A stretch of 64,000 bases of DNA from Sagittula marina (GCF_014196795.1 NZ_JACIEJ010000006.1:62001-126000); one strand, 5' to 3'; positions 35,518 to 46,486 are shown, counted from the stretch's first letter. Numbers and translations: made by a program. The notes: generated by a model not told the origin, from the sequence alone.

Positions 35518-35988
35518 ATGTCCCGTCGTCACGCCGCTGAAAAACGCGAAGTCCTGCCCGACGCCAAGTATGGCGATCGTGTGCTGACAAAGTTCATGAA
35601 CAACCTGATGTACGATGGTAAGAAATCCGTCGCAGAACGCATCGTCTATGGCGCACTCGACCGTGTCGAAGCCAAGGTGAAGCGCGCTCCGGTTGAAATC
35701 TTCCACGAAGCGCTGGAAAACATCAAACCGTCCGTCGAAGTGCGTTCGCGCCGCGTCGGTGGTGCCACCTACCAGGTGCCCGTCGAAGTGCGCCCGGAGC
35801 GCCGTGAAGCGCTGGCAATCCGCTGGCTCATCACTGCCTCGCGCAACCGCAACGAAAATACCATGGAAGAGCGTCTGGCCGGTGAACTGATCGATGCCGT
35901 TCAGTCCCGTGGTTCCGCTGTCAAAAAGCGCGAAGACACTCACAAGATGGCCGACGCCAACAAAGCGTTCAGCCACTACCGCTGGTAA
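35518..35988 (+). CDS. rpsG: 30S ribosomal protein S7
   Basis: A 156-aa S7, the assembly initiator of the 30S head, which contacts the E-site tRNA. It is complete from [20 protein letters not shown] to the C-terminal FSHYRW. In E. coli S7 is the translational repressor of the str operon. It lies between rpsL and fusA, with 163 bp before fusA. Confidence 0.98.
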   Translation: MSRRHAAEKREVLPDAKYGDRVLTKFMNNLMYDGKKSVAERIVYGALDRVEAKVKRAPVEIFHEALENIKPSVEVRSRRVGGATYQVPVEVRPERREALAIRWLITASRNRNENTMEERLAGELIDAVQSRGSAVKKREDTHKMADANKAFSHYRW

Positions 35989-36087
35989 TCACCAGTCGGG
36001 CGGCCGGGATCGCTTGGCCGCCTGATCGCATTCAGGCCACACTTAGGCGCGAAAGCGCCCTTTGTGCTGTCTGACGCGATGCTCTGC

Positions 36088-36116
36088 TTGAACATATCCG
36101 ACGCGAGGGTTAATCG
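36088..36116 (+). promoter_or_regulatory. Predicted internal promoter of fusA
   Basis: TTGAAC, a 17-bp spacer, then TAATCG, 36 bp upstream of the fusA ATG. Confidence 0.4.
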
Positions 36117-36151
36117 CCCGCGCAGAGATTACCCCTAGAGGACCCAGACCC

Positions 36152-38275
36152 ATGGCACGCGACTACCCTCTCGAGCGCTACCGCAATTTCGGGATCATGG
36201 CGCACATCGACGCAGGTAAAACCACCTGCTCCGAGCGTATTCTGTTCTACACCGGCAAGTCCCACAACATCGGTGAGGTCCACGACGGTGCGGCCACGAT
36301 GGACTGGATGGAGCAAGAGCAGGAACGCGGCATCACCATCACCTCCGCTGCGACGACCACGTTCTGGCAGTGGCAGGAAGATCCCTCCGCCGAAGGTACT
36401 TACGACACCAAGTACCGCATGAACATCATCGACACCCCCGGCCACGTTGACTTCACCATCGAAGTCGAGCGTTCGCTGGCCGTACTCGACGGCGCCGTTT
36501 GCGTTCTCGACGCCAACGCAGGTGTTGAGCCGCAGACCGAAACCGTCTGGCGCCAGGCTGACCGTTACAAGGTTCCGCGTATCGTCTTCGTCAACAAGAT
36601 GGACAAGATCGGCGCGGACTTCTTCAACTGCGTCAACATGATCGAAGACCGTACCGGCGCGCGCGCCGTTCCGATCGCGTTCCCGATCGGTGCCGAAAAC
36701 GAGCTCGAAGGTCTGGTTGACCTCGTGACCATGGAAGAGTGGACCTGGAAGGGCGAAGACCTCGGCGCTTCCTGGACCCGTCAGCCCATCCGTGACGAGC
36801 TCAAGGACATGGCCGACGAATGGCGCGGCAAGATGATCGAAGCGGCCGTCGAAGAAGACGACGACGCGATGGAAGCTTACCTCGAAGGCGAAGAGCCCGA
36901 CGTGGCAACCCTGCGCAAACTGCTGCGCAAGGGCACTCTGGCGCTGCACTTCGTGCCGGTTCTGGGCGGTTCTGCGTTCAAGAACAAAGGTGTCCAGCCT
37001 CTGCTGAACGCTGTTGTCGATTATCTGCCGTCCCCGATGGACGTCGTGGATTACATGGGCTTCAAGCCGGGCGATGAGACGGAAACCCGTGACATCCCGC
37101 GCCGCGCAGACGACTCCATGCCTTTCGCTGGTCTGGCGTTCAAAATCATGAACGACCCCTTTGTCGGCTCGCTGACGTTCACCCGTGTTTATTCGGGTAA
37201 AATGAACAAGGGTGACTCGATCCTGAACTCCACCAAGGGCAAGAAAGAGCGCATCGGTCGTATGATGATGATGCACTCCAACAACCGTGAAGAGATCGAC
37301 GAAGCCTTCTCCGGCGACATCATCGCGCTGGCGGGTCTGAAGGACACCACCACCGGTGACACGCTGTGTGATGCGAAGGATCCGGTTGTGCTTGAAACCA
37401 TGACCTTCCCGGATCCGGTGATCGAGATCGCGGTTGAGCCCAAGACCAAGGGCGACCAGGAAAAAATGTCGGCTGGCCTTGCCCGTCTGGCAGCAGAAGA
37501 CCCCTCCTTCCGCGTGGAGACCGACATCGAGTCCGGTCAGACCATCATGAAGGGCATGGGCGAACTTCACCTGGACATCCTGGTTGACCGTCTCAAGCGC
37601 GAGTTCAAGGTTGAGGCCAACATCGGTGCGCCGCAGGTGGCATATCGTGAGACCATCTCCCACGAGGTCGAGCACACCTACACCCACAAGAAACAGTCGG
37701 GTGGTTCGGGTCAGTTCGGTGAGGTCAAGCTGATCATCACGCCCACGGAGCCGGGCGAAGGGTTCTCCTTCGAGTCCAAGATCGTTGGTGGTGCTGTTCC
37801 CAAGGAATACATCCCCGGTGTCGAAAAGGGCATTCGCTCCGTTATGGACTCCGGTCCGCTCGCGGGCTTCCCGGTCATCGACTTCAAGGTCGCTCTGATC
37901 GACGGTAAGTTCCACGACGTTGACTCCTCGGTCCTCGCGTTCGAAATCGCTGGCCGTATGTGTATGCGTGAAGGCATGCGCAAAGCTGGCGCGAAGCTGC
38001 TTGAGCCGATGATGAAGGTCGAAGTGATCACCCCGGAAGAATACACCGGCGGTATCATCGGTGACCTGACCTCCCGTCGTGGTCAGATGTCCGGCCAGGA
38101 GCCTCGCGGCAACGCCGTGGCGATCAACGCTTTCGTGCCGCTGGCGAACATGTTCGGCTACATCAACACACTGCGCTCCATGTCTTCGGGCCGCGCGCAG
38201 TTCACGATGCAGTTCGACCACTACGATCCGGTGCCGCAGAACATCTCGGACGAAATTCAGTCCAAGTACGCATAA
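36152..38275 (+). CDS. fusA: Elongation factor G
   Basis: A 707-aa EF-G, the GTPase that drives translocation and, with RRF, ribosome recycling. G motifs are [17 protein letters not shown] and NKMDK, and domains II to V follow in order. AGAGGA lies upstream of the ATG. It is separated from the second tuf gene by a palindromic repeat element instead of the usual short spacer. Confidence 0.98.
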   Translation: MARDYPLERYRNFGIMAHIDAGKTTCSERILFYTGKSHNIGEVHDGAATMDWMEQEQERGITITSAATTTFWQWQEDPSAEGTYDTKYRMNIIDTPGHVDFTIEVERSLAVLDGAVCVLDANAGVEPQTETVWRQADRYKVPRIVFVNKMDKIGADFFNCVNMIEDRTGARAVPIAFPIGAENELEGLVDLVTMEEWTWKGEDLGASWTRQPIRDELKDMADEWRGKMIEAAVEEDDDAMEAYLEGEEPDVATLRKLLRKGTLALHFVPVLGGSAFKNKGVQPLLNAVVDYLPSPMDVVDYMGFKPGDETETRDIPRRADDSMPFAGLAFKIMNDPFVGSLTFTRVYSGKMNKGDSILNSTKGKKERIGRMMMMHSNNREEIDEAFSGDIIALAGLKDTTTGDTLCDAKDPVVLETMTFPDPVIEIAVEPKTKGDQEKMSAGLARLAAEDPSFRVETDIESGQTIMKGMGELHLDILVDRLKREFKVEANIGAPQVAYRETISHEVEHTYTHKKQSGGSGQFGEVKLIITPTEPGEGFSFESKIVGGAVPKEYIPGVEKGIRSVMDSGPLAGFPVIDFKVALIDGKFHDVDSSVLAFEIAGRMCMREGMRKAGAKLLEPMMKVEVITPEEYTGGIIGDLTSRRGQMSGQEPRGNAVAINAFVPLANMFGYINTLRSMSSGRAQFTMQFDHYDPVPQNISDEIQSKYA

Positions 38276-38278
38276 TGC

Positions 38279-38342
38279 TCGGTGCGCCTGAAAAGGCGCA
38301 CCCTACAACCACCCGTAGGGTGCGCAACTGATGCGCACCGAA
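38279..38342. repeat. REP-like palindromic element between fusA and tufB
   Basis: Outer arms TCGGTGCGC and GCGCACCGA enclose further stems (GGTGCGCC/GGCGCACC, GCGCACCCTAC/GTAGGGTGCGC, TGCGCA/TGCGCA). The unit GTAGGGTGCGC recurs in inverted form. Such GGTGCGC/CACCCTAC palindromes look like the dispersed intergenic repeats of Rhodobacteraceae. The RNA could fold into two alternative structures upstream of tuf. Confidence 0.7.
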
Positions 38343-38364
38343 CGACCAAAAAAGGAGCCATCAC

Positions 38365-39540
<1,176 letters not shown>

Positions 39541-39574
39541 GCGATGATCCCGAGTTCGCTCGGTTGAGATAAAG

Positions 39575-39606
39575 AAGGCCGCCCTTACAAGGGGCGGCCT
39601 TTTCTT
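39575..39606 (+). terminator. Intrinsic terminator of the str block (after tufB)
   Basis: A perfect 10-bp stem AAGGCCGCCC/GGGCGGCCTT followed by TTTCTTT, 34 bp after the stop. Confidence 0.92.
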
Positions 39607-39780
39607 TGGTTTGTTCACGGATCCTGATGTGCGCATTGGAACGCCCCGAAAATCGTAATAACGCGCCAATGGTGTTGCCCTTGCCACGCCGCGCAGCAGT
39701 GGCTTCCGCACGAAGGGCCCAGGATGTGGTTTTAGCACTCTTCTGAATTAGGGAAGCCGCGCCACGACGGATCTGCCTTT

Positions 39781-40410
39781 TCACTTTTCGATTTTAAGGA
39801 GCATCTCCAAAATATAATCAGAAATTTCCTGACGGCTCAGTTTTTCTTCAGGTTCTCCGCTAGCGGTCATGGTCAACCAAGCAATTGAGCCATCGTCATT
39901 GTTGAAAGCGATACTTGGCAGTTGATTGCGCTGGCGCACGTCGCGCCCCATTGGTTGCAGTTTAGCAAGGGGAACTCGGTAACGCGCCAATATATCTTTG
40001 ACCGGTTTCAGGGAGTTGCATCTAAAGCAGCTTGCGTCCCGACAATAAACGCTTCTGTTCTTCGTGCCGCCGCATGGCACATCGCAAGTTTCCCGGACGA
40101 TCTCATACACGGCAAATAGCCATGTTTTTGAAAGCGATAATTGAATGAACAATGGGCCGCCATCCATTGGGCCACCCGTTTGGTTGATGATTTCTTTCTG
40201 CTCGCTTTCCATAACCCGCAAAATAAGGTCTAGGTTCGCGTCCAGGTGTTCCATTGCGTGTCCGCGCGGATCACTTCTCGCGTACGCCAGCCTGCTGCCC
40301 ACTGCGGTCCAGGCTCCGTAAAGGTCCGCATGTTGCTTACGTGCGAGGGAGCCCGCATCGTGAAGAAGGTACGTCATGGGGAAAGAACCGTGAAGTTCGT
40401 GAAAGATCAT
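39781..40410 (-). CDS. Hypothetical Cys-rich protein
   Basis: A 209-aa protein with no recognised family. Residues 109-131 hold five cysteines (C109, C113, C123, C128, C131; CDVPCGG...YCRDASCFRC) that could bind zinc or an iron-sulfur centre. The N-terminal half is mostly helical and no membrane segment is seen. Base composition is richer in A/T than in the neighbours, which suggests acquisition. It points against the ribosomal genes, between the tufB terminator and the S10 promoter. An inner ATG at 40377 is an alternative start; neither has a good ribosome site. Confidence 0.65.
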   Translation of the reverse strand: MIFHELHGSFPMTYLLHDAGSLARKQHADLYGAWTAVGSRLAYARSDPRGHAMEHLDANLDLILRVMESEQKEIINQTGGPMDGGPLFIQLSLSKTWLFAVYEIVRETCDVPCGGTKNRSVYCRDASCFRCNSLKPVKDILARYRVPLAKLQPMGRDVRQRNQLPSIAFNNDDGSIAWLTMTASGEPEEKLSRQEISDYILEMLLKIEK

Positions 40411-40557
40411 TTAAAACCACCGGATTTGAAATCTCTATATTGAGAATATCCTCTGCAAATGTGTGTACCACCAAAACAAGACCCTTCCGCCGTTTCGCGC
40501 TGCCATCGACCGATCTGTTGGGGCGCGCTAGTTCAGCGGGAGCCTACGATTGCCCCC

Positions 40558-40586
40558 TTGCCCCACACCCACAAACGGCCTATAGG
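40558..40586 (+). promoter_or_regulatory. Predicted promoter of the S10 operon
   Basis: TTGCCC, a 17-bp spacer, then TATAGG, about 120 bp upstream of rpsJ and closely followed by a strong leader hairpin. Confidence 0.5.
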
Positions 40587-40610
40587 CGCGCAACGGCCAT
40601 CGTGTCGTGA

Positions 40611-40633
40611 AGGGCGGAGTGATTCTCCGCCCT
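40611..40633 (+). promoter_or_regulatory. Hairpin in the S10 leader
   Basis: A perfect 9-bp stem AGGGCGGAG/CTCCGCCCT with a 5-nt loop lies about 25 nt past the predicted -10. It has no proper U-tract. It could protect the transcript start or act in operon control. Confidence 0.5.
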
Positions 40634-40705
40634 TATAGGTTCGACGAGGGTGCGCGGTGGTCGTGTATCCTCCTCTCAACCTAAATGCCAAAATAGGACT
40701 GTTCG

Positions 40706-41011
40706 ATGAACCAGAACATCCGTATCCGGCTCAAGGCGTTTGATTACCGCGTGCTGGACGCCAGCACTCAGGAAATCGTCAACACCGCCAAGCGTACCGG
40801 CGCACAGGTCCGCGGGCCAATCCCGCTGCCCAACAAGATTGAGAAATTCACTGTTCTGCGTGGCCCGCACGTGAACAAGAAATCTCGCGACCAGTTCGAG
40901 ATCCGCACGCACAAGCGTCTGCTCGATATTGTCGATCCGACTCCGCAGACCGTGGACGCCCTCATGAAGCTCGACCTCGCCGCCGGCGTTGACGTCGAGA
41001 TCAAGGTATAA
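40706..41011 (+). CDS. rpsJ: 30S ribosomal protein S10
   Basis: A 101-aa S10 (NusE), a component of the 30S head that also acts in antitermination through NusB/NusG. It is complete: [18 protein letters not shown] through [29 protein letters not shown] to the C-terminal EIKV. First gene of the S10 operon. Confidence 0.98.
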   Translation: MNQNIRIRLKAFDYRVLDASTQEIVNTAKRTGAQVRGPIPLPNKIEKFTVLRGPHVNKKSRDQFEIRTHKRLLDIVDPTPQTVDALMKLDLAAGVDVEIKV

Positions 41012-41022
41012 GGGGGATGACC

Positions 41023-41862
41023 ATGCGCTCTGGTGTGATCGCAAAAAAAATCGGCATGACTCGCGTCTTCATGGAAGACGGCAAGCAGATCCCCGTCACC
41101 GTTCTGCAGCTCGACACCCTTCAGGTTGTCGCGCAGCGTACGGAAGAAACCAATGGCTACTCCGCTGTCCAGCTGGGCTGTGGCGTTGCAAAGGCAAAGC
41201 GCACCTCGCAAGCGATGCGCGGCCACTTCTCCAAAGCAGGCGTAGAGCCCAAGCGCAAAGTGGTGGAATTCCGCGTTGCGCCTGAGAACCTGATCGAAGT
41301 GGGCGAGGAAATCATCGCCGACCATTACTTCGAAGGTCAGTTCGTGGACGTCTCGGGCATCTCCATCGGTAAAGGTTTTGCCGGCGGTATGAAGCGCCAC
41401 AACTTCGGCGGTCTCCGCGCGACCCACGGTGTGTCTATCTCTCACCGTTCGCACGGCTCCACCGGTCAGTGTCAGAACCCCGGTAAGGTGTTCAAAGGCA
41501 AGAAAATGGCCGGCCACATGGGCTCCGTTCGTGTGACCACGCAGAACCTGCAGGTCGTCAAGACCGACAGCGACCGCGGCGTCATCATGATCAAAGGCGC
41601 TGTTCCGGGTCCGAAAGGCTCCTGGGTCACCGTCAAGGATGCCGTCAAGAAGCCGACCCCCGAGAACGTGATCCTTCCGGCCGCTCTGGCGAGCGCCAAG
41701 AAGGAAGCACAGCGTCTCGCCGACGAAGCTGCTGCCCAGGCCGCTGCAGAAGCAGAAGCCGAAGCAACACGTCTCGCCGAGGAGCAGGCCGCACAGGAAG
41801 CCGAGCAGCTGAAAGCTGCGGAGGCGGACATCGAGGCCGAGAAGAAGGAAGGTGAGGAATGA
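41023..41862 (+). CDS. rplC: 50S ribosomal protein L3, with long C-terminal extension
   Basis: A 279-aa L3, which organises 23S rRNA near the peptidyl-transferase centre. ATG 41023 ([16 protein letters not shown]) follows AGGGGG at correct spacing; the ATG at 41017 lies inside that site. The core ends near residue 215. The remaining 60 or so residues form an Ala/Glu-rich, probably coiled-coil tail ([20 protein letters not shown] through EKKEGEE) absent from E. coli L3 (209 aa). Its stop overlaps the rplD start (ATGA), indicating coupling. Confidence 0.97.
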   Translation: MRSGVIAKKIGMTRVFMEDGKQIPVTVLQLDTLQVVAQRTEETNGYSAVQLGCGVAKAKRTSQAMRGHFSKAGVEPKRKVVEFRVAPENLIEVGEEIIADHYFEGQFVDVSGISIGKGFAGGMKRHNFGGLRATHGVSISHRSHGSTGQCQNPGKVFKGKKMAGHMGSVRVTTQNLQVVKTDSDRGVIMIKGAVPGPKGSWVTVKDAVKKPTPENVILPAALASAKKEAQRLADEAAAQAAAEAEAEATRLAEEQAAQEAEQLKAAEADIEAEKKEGEE

Positions 41863-42476
41863 AACTCGACGTAATCAACCTCGACGGCGGTTCCGCTGGC
41901 GAAGTCGAGCTGGACGAGGCCCTGTTCGGGCTGGAGCCGCGCGCCGACATTCTCCACCGTGTGGTCCGCTGGCAGCGTAACAACGCGCAGCAGGGCACCC
42001 ACAAGGTCAAGACCCGCTCGGAAGTGTCTTACTCCAAGAAGAAGATCTATCGCCAGAAAGGCACCGGCGGCGCACGCCACGGTTCCCGCAACGCGCCGAT
42101 CTTCCGCAAGGGTGGCATCTACAAGGGTCCGACGCCGCGTTCGCACGGCCACGACCTGCCGAAGAAAGTCCGCGCACTTGGCCTGAAAATGGCTCTGTCG
42201 GACAAGCTCAAGAACGGCTCGCTCGTTGTGATCGAGAACATCGACGGCGCAGACAAGACAAAGGCCCTCGCGGCACAAGTGTCGAAGCTGGGCTGGAAGC
42301 GTGCGCTGATCATCGACGGTGCCGAGGTGAACGCTGGTTTCGCCAAGGCAGCGCGCAACATCGAAGGTTTGGACATCCTCCCGACCATCGGTGCCAACGT
42401 TTATGACATCCTGAAGCGTGACACCCTGGTGATCACGAAGGCGGGTGTCGAAGCTCTGGAGGCACGACTGAAATGA
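41859..42476 (+). CDS. rplD: 50S ribosomal protein L4
   Basis: A 205-aa L4, lining the exit tunnel. The conserved loop [32 protein letters not shown] is intact. In E. coli L4 represses the S10 operon by transcription and translation control; whether it does so here is unknown. The start overlaps rplC by 4 bp and the end overlaps rplW by 4 bp. Confidence 0.98.
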   Translation: MKLDVINLDGGSAGEVELDEALFGLEPRADILHRVVRWQRNNAQQGTHKVKTRSEVSYSKKKIYRQKGTGGARHGSRNAPIFRKGGIYKGPTPRSHGHDLPKKVRALGLKMALSDKLKNGSLVVIENIDGADKTKALAAQVSKLGWKRALIIDGAEVNAGFAKAARNIEGLDILPTIGANVYDILKRDTLVITKAGVEALEARLK

Positions 42477-42769
42477 CCGTTAAGGCAGAACAGTACGACG
42501 TGATCCGCAAGCCGATCATCACCGAAAAGACCACCATGGCGTCCGAACACGGCGCGGTTGTCTTCGAAGTGGCCATCGACGCAAACAAGCCGCAGATCAA
42601 GGAGGCCGTCGAGGCGCTCTTTGGTGTCAAGGTGAAGGCCGTGAACACGACCATCACCAAAGGCAAAGTGAAGCGTTTCCGTGGCAAGACCGGCAAGCGC
42701 AAGGACGTGAAGAAGGCCTACGTGATGCTCGAAGAGGGCAACACCATCGACGTGTCCACCGGCCTGTAA
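42473..42769 (+). CDS. rplW: 50S ribosomal protein L23
   Basis: A 98-aa L23 at the tunnel exit, the docking site for trigger factor and SRP. It is complete ([40 protein letters not shown]). It is the last gene before a strong terminator and an inserted gene that separates it from rplB. Confidence 0.98.
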   Translation: MTVKAEQYDVIRKPIITEKTTMASEHGAVVFEVAIDANKPQIKEAVEALFGVKVKAVNTTITKGKVKRFRGKTGKRKDVKKAYVMLEEGNTIDVSTGL

Positions 42770-42792
42770 TCAGACCGGACTGTTAAATTGAG

Positions 42793-42824
42793 AAAGGCCC
42801 TCGCAGCGATGCGGGGGCCTTTTT
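42793..42824 (+). terminator. Intrinsic terminator splitting the S10 operon after rplW
   Basis: A 12-bp stem (one G-U pair) AAAGGCCCTCGC/GCGGGGGCCTTT, followed by TTTT, 23 bp after rplW. Confidence 0.9.
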
Positions 42825-42928
42825 CCATTAGAGAATGGGTGTTTACCCGCGCGGGCTATGAACGGTTTTGAGGCCGGTTTTCCGACCTGGAAACACACTG
42901 ACGTGTTGGTTCTTGCCTCTTGCCGTGT

Positions 42929-42956
42929 TTGTCCGTTGAATGAGCACGGATATATT
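42929..42956 (+). promoter_or_regulatory. Candidate promoter of the HEPN-like gene
   Basis: TTGTCC, a 16-bp spacer, then TATATT, 100 bp upstream of the GTG start. Confidence 0.4.
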
Positions 42957-43056
42957 GAGGTGAGACGCTCTTTATGCCGTGGGCGGAGCTCCCGTGCGTC
43001 TCGTTTTGGCAATGTCTTCGGGGTTTGCGTGGACCACAACAAATGTGACTTGAAAG

Positions 43057-44073
43057 GTGGCGAAGTTGCCAGCCGTATATTTTTTGAAGCAGTGGGAGCT
43101 TCCTGAATACTACTTTGGGCGGGTTGGGGTGACCGAATTAAGTTTCGCGGACCCAGATAGCGCTTTTTCTCTGAAAATTAGGCAGAAACCCGGATCGCCA
43201 ATGATGGGCTTTTCTATGTCCGGAAAAACGCAGCGCGACTTTCCGGAGGTCGATGAGATTGGAAAATTTATCGACGCTTTCGAACGTGGTGATTTTGACG
43301 CTTATTGCTGGCATGACCTATCCGAAGGCTTGCGCCAGATATGCGAGGAAGCGGATGATGAGATACGCACGAAAGCGATGCGGGTTATTTCACTTTGGAG
43401 GTGGAGGGATAAGGCCGCCGGGCCAGTAGAAATTATCGATAAGCCTAGCGTCTCCCCCGAACTTTACTGGCGATTGGAAACATCAGGCAAATACCAGGGT
43501 GTGCCGCGACCTGAAGGAATCTTTGCTTGCATAGATCGGAACGCAAGCCGTGGGTTTGATCCGAGAACTATTGAAACCGAGGCTTTTAACAAGCTCTGGG
43601 CGGAAGCGAAATGCGGTGAACCTCTAGGTCATCAAATGCTGCGGGAGGCTTTGCAGATTTCACATCACAGTCCGAACGCAGCATTGCTGATAAGCTATTC
43701 CGCGCTTGAAGTCGGATTGAAGCAGCATCTTTCTACCCAAATACCGGGAGCCGAGTGGATACTTAAGGAAGCGCCGACCCCACCAGTTCCAAAGATTTTC
43801 AAACATTATCTTCCGGAAGTTCACGGATGTCAGGGTGTTTTCAAAATCGCTGGCGAACGATTGAGGCTATGGAAAACACTTGAAGAGTTTACCAAAGCCC
43901 GCAATGCGTTGGCTCATAGGGGGACGACAGACGAAGTGAAGCTTGTCATATACCTGCAACTTACGCAGAATCTCCTGTATCTGTTGGATTGGCTGGCGGG
44001 CCATACATGGGCGGAAGATAACTTTAGTCCTGAGTTCAGAAATGCGTTCTGTCCGAAAAATTCTCCTCCTTGA
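43057..44073 (+). CDS. HEPN-like domain protein inserted in the S10 operon
   Basis: A 338-aa protein with a likely GTG start at 43057 (the preceding in-frame stop is at 43051). Residues about 195-315 look like a HEPN-type helical bundle: an AALLISYSALEVGLKQHL helix, then EEFTKARNALAHRGT, giving an R282-x4-H287 motif (RNALAH), the catalytic signature of HEPN ribonucleases. The N-terminal 190 residues match nothing I recognise. A/T content is higher than in neighbouring ribosomal genes and codon use is unlike theirs, which suggests acquisition. It lies between the rplW terminator and the rplB promoter. HEPN genes often act in phage defence or toxin systems, but no partner gene is adjacent, so this is only a hypothesis. 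Confidence 0.72.
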   Translation: MAKLPAVYFLKQWELPEYYFGRVGVTELSFADPDSAFSLKIRQKPGSPMMGFSMSGKTQRDFPEVDEIGKFIDAFERGDFDAYCWHDLSEGLRQICEEADDEIRTKAMRVISLWRWRDKAAGPVEIIDKPSVSPELYWRLETSGKYQGVPRPEGIFACIDRNASRGFDPRTIETEAFNKLWAEAKCGEPLGHQMLREALQISHHSPNAALLISYSALEVGLKQHLSTQIPGAEWILKEAPTPPVPKIFKHYLPEVHGCQGVFKIAGERLRLWKTLEEFTKARNALAHRGTTDEVKLVIYLQLTQNLLYLLDWLAGHTWAEDNFSPEFRNAFCPKNSPP

Positions 44074-44098
44074 CCCCACGCCCCAAACCCCCTAAACG
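44070..44098 (+). promoter_or_regulatory. Predicted promoter of rplB-rplP block
   Basis: TTGACC, a 17-bp spacer, then TAAACG. It overlaps the stop of the HEPN-like gene and would restart transcription of the S10 operon after the insertion. Confidence 0.5.
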
Positions 44099-44162
44099 AC
44101 CCCATCGGCTGCGGCCCCGGATTCGTCCGGGGCTTTGCATTTTGCGCGGCGGATAACGAATC

Positions 44163-44243
44163 GGGCACCTTCGGGGGCCTATACCTACAGGCCACCTTCG
44201 GGGGGCTTACACATAGGGTCCACCTTGGACCCCCAAGCTTACG
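44163..44243 (+). repeat. Three tandem 27-nt hairpin-like repeats in the rplB leader
   Basis: Three imperfect units spaced 27-28 nt apart share G-rich ends around a common CACCTT core (GGCACCTTCGGGGGCC, GGCCACCTTCGGGGGG, GGTCCACCTTGGACC). Each can fold on itself. They fill the leader between the predicted promoter and rplB. Confidence 0.55.
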
Positions 44244-44256
44244 GAAGACAGAAAGC

Positions 44257-45099
44257 ATGGCACTCAAGTCGTACAAGCCGACGACGCCGGGCCAGCGCGG
44301 GCTGGTGCTGATCGACCGTTCGGAGCTGTACAAAGGACGTCCCGTCAAAGCCCTCACCGAGGGTCTGACGAAATCGGGCGGCCGGAACAACACCGGACGT
44401 ATCACCTCCCGCCGTCGTGGCGGTGGCGCAAAGCGTCTCTACCGGATCGTTGATTTCAAGCGCGGCAAATTCGATGTCAACGGCATCGTGGTTCGCATTG
44501 AATATGACCCCAACCGTACCGCATTCATCGCACTGATCCAGTACGATGATGGCGAACAAGCCTACATCCTCGCCCCCCAGCGTCTTGGCATGGGTGACAA
44601 GGTGGTTTCCTCGGCAAAAGCCGACGTGAAGCCGGGCAACTGTATGCCGTTCTCCGGCATGCCGATCGGTACCATCGTGCACAACATCGAGCTGAAGCCC
44701 GGCAAGGGCGGCCAGATCGCACGCGCCGCGGGCACCTATGCCCAGTTCGTCGGCCGTGACGGTGGCTACGCTCAGATCCGCCTGTCCTCGGGCGAACTGC
44801 GCCTGGTGCGTCAGGAATGCATGGCAACGGTTGGCGCGGTCTCGAACCCGGACAACTCGAACCAGAACTTCGGTAAAGCGGGCCGCATGCGGCACAAGGG
44901 CATCCGCCCCTCCGTCCGTGGTGTCGTCATGAACCCCATCGACCACCCGCACGGTGGTGGTGAAGGCCGGACCTCCGGTGGTCGTCACCCGGTGACACCC
45001 TGGGGCAAGCCGACCAAGGGCAAGCGCACCCGCAACACCAACAAGGCGTCGCAGAAGCTCATTCTTCGCTCGCGCCACGCCAAGAAAAAGGGTCGCTGA
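44257..45099 (+). CDS. rplB: 50S ribosomal protein L2
   Basis: A 280-aa L2, needed for subunit association and the peptidyl-transferase centre. It is complete, with the catalytic-centre region [29 protein letters not shown] including the conserved His. First gene of the second S10 block, four bases before rpsS. Confidence 0.98.
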   Translation: MALKSYKPTTPGQRGLVLIDRSELYKGRPVKALTEGLTKSGGRNNTGRITSRRRGGGAKRLYRIVDFKRGKFDVNGIVVRIEYDPNRTAFIALIQYDDGEQAYILAPQRLGMGDKVVSSAKADVKPGNCMPFSGMPIGTIVHNIELKPGKGGQIARAAGTYAQFVGRDGGYAQIRLSSGELRLVRQECMATVGAVSNPDNSNQNFGKAGRMRHKGIRPSVRGVVMNPIDHPHGGGEGRTSGGRHPVTPWGKPTKGKRTRNTNKASQKLILRSRHAKKKGR

Positions 45100-45102
45100 T
45101 AT

Positions 45103-45381
45103 ATGTCACGCTCTGTTTGGAAAGGTCCCTTCGTCGACTCTTATGTCTTGAAGAAGGCCGAAAAATCCAAGGAATCCGGTAAGAACGAGGTCATCAAGAT
45201 CTGGTCGCGCCGCTCCACCATCCTGCCGCACTTCGTTGGTCTCACCTTTGGTGTGTACAACGGCCACAAGCATGTTCCGGTCAACGTGTCCGAAGACATG
45301 ATCGGCCAGAAGTTCGGTGAATACGCCCCGACCCGTACCTATTACGGTCACGCGGCGGACAAGAAAGCCAAGAGGAAGTAA
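45103..45381 (+). CDS. rpsS: 30S ribosomal protein S19
   Basis: A 92-aa S19 of the 30S head. [12 protein letters not shown] and [29 protein letters not shown] are family signatures. It follows rplB almost directly and precedes rplV by 3 bp. Confidence 0.98.
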   Translation: MSRSVWKGPFVDSYVLKKAEKSKESGKNEVIKIWSRRSTILPHFVGLTFGVYNGHKHVPVNVSEDMIGQKFGEYAPTRTYYGHAADKKAKRK

Positions 45382-45384
45382 GCC

Positions 45385-45765
45385 ATGGGCAAGGATAAAA
45401 ATCCCCGCCGCGTGGCGGACAACGAAGCGATGGCCAAGCTGCGCATGTTGCGCACAAGCCCGCAGAAGCTGAACCTCGTCGCCGGGCTGATCCGTGGCAA
45501 GAAGGTGGAAAAGGCCCTCACGGACCTCACCTTCTCCAAGAAGCGGATCGCCGTGGACGTGAAAAAGGCCCTTCAGTCCGCTATTGCGAACGCTGAGAAC
45601 AACCACGGTCTGGACGTTGACGAACTCATCGTCGCCGAGGCCTATGTTGGTAAGAACCTGATCATGAAGCGCGGTCGCCCGCGGGCCCGTGGTCGTTTCG
45701 GTCGCATCAACAAGCCGTTCTCGGAAATCACCATCCTGGTGCGTCAGGTCGAGGAGCAAGCCTAA
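45385..45765 (+). CDS. rplV: 50S ribosomal protein L22
   Basis: A 126-aa L22 whose beta-hairpin lines the exit tunnel. The hairpin region [41 protein letters not shown] is intact and of macrolide-sensitive type. Its TAA shares the last A with the rpsC ATG. Confidence 0.98.
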   Translation: MGKDKNPRRVADNEAMAKLRMLRTSPQKLNLVAGLIRGKKVEKALTDLTFSKKRIAVDVKKALQSAIANAENNHGLDVDELIVAEAYVGKNLIMKRGRPRARGRFGRINKPFSEITILVRQVEEQA

Positions 45766-46484
45766 TGGGTAACAAGACCAATCCGATCGGGATGCGCCTT
45801 CAGGTGAACCGTACCTGGGATTCGCGTTGGTACGCGGACACCAAGGACTACGGTGACCTCCTGCTGGAAGATCTCGCGATCCGCGATTTCATCCACAAAG
45901 AGTGCAAGCAAGCCGGTGTGGCGCGCATCATCATCGAGCGCCCCCACAAGAAGTGCCGTGTGACCATTCACACCGCACGTCCGGGTGTCATCATCGGCAA
46001 GAAAGGCGCAGACATCGAAGTCCTGCGCAAGAAGCTTGCCGCAATGACCGACAGCGAGCTGCACCTCAACATCGTTGAAGTGCGCAAGCCGGAGCTGGAC
46101 GCAACGCTGGTTGGTGAGTCCATCGCTCAGCAGCTGGAACGTCGTGTCTCCTTCCGTCGCGCGATGAAGCGTGCGGTTCAGAACGCCATGCGCATGGGCG
46201 CCCTGGGTATCCGGGTGAACGTGGCTGGTCGTCTGGGCGGCGCAGAAATCGCACGGACCGAATGGTACCGCGAAGGCCGTGTGCCCCTGCACACCCTGCG
46301 CGCCGACATCGATTATGCCAACATCGAGGCGACCACGCCTTACGGCATCATTGGTATCAAGGTCTGGATCTTCAAAGGCGAGATCATGGAGCACGATCCT
46401 GCTGCTCGTGACCGGAAGAGCCAGGAAATTCAGGATGGCCCAGCACCTCGCGGTGCAGGTGGTCGTCGTGATGACCGGAGGTAA
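45765..46484 (+). CDS. rpsC: 30S ribosomal protein S3
   Basis: A 239-aa S3 at the mRNA entry, with ribosomal helicase activity together with S4/S5. The KH domain ([20 protein letters not shown]) and C-terminal domain ([20 protein letters not shown]) are complete. It starts within the rplV stop (TAATG). Confidence 0.98.
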   Translation: MGNKTNPIGMRLQVNRTWDSRWYADTKDYGDLLLEDLAIRDFIHKECKQAGVARIIIERPHKKCRVTIHTARPGVIIGKKGADIEVLRKKLAAMTDSELHLNIVEVRKPELDATLVGESIAQQLERRVSFRRAMKRAVQNAMRMGALGIRVNVAGRLGGAEIARTEWYREGRVPLHTLRADIDYANIEATTPYGIIGIKVWIFKGEIMEHDPAARDRKSQEIQDGPAPRGAGGRRDDRR

Positions 46485-46486
46485 TC

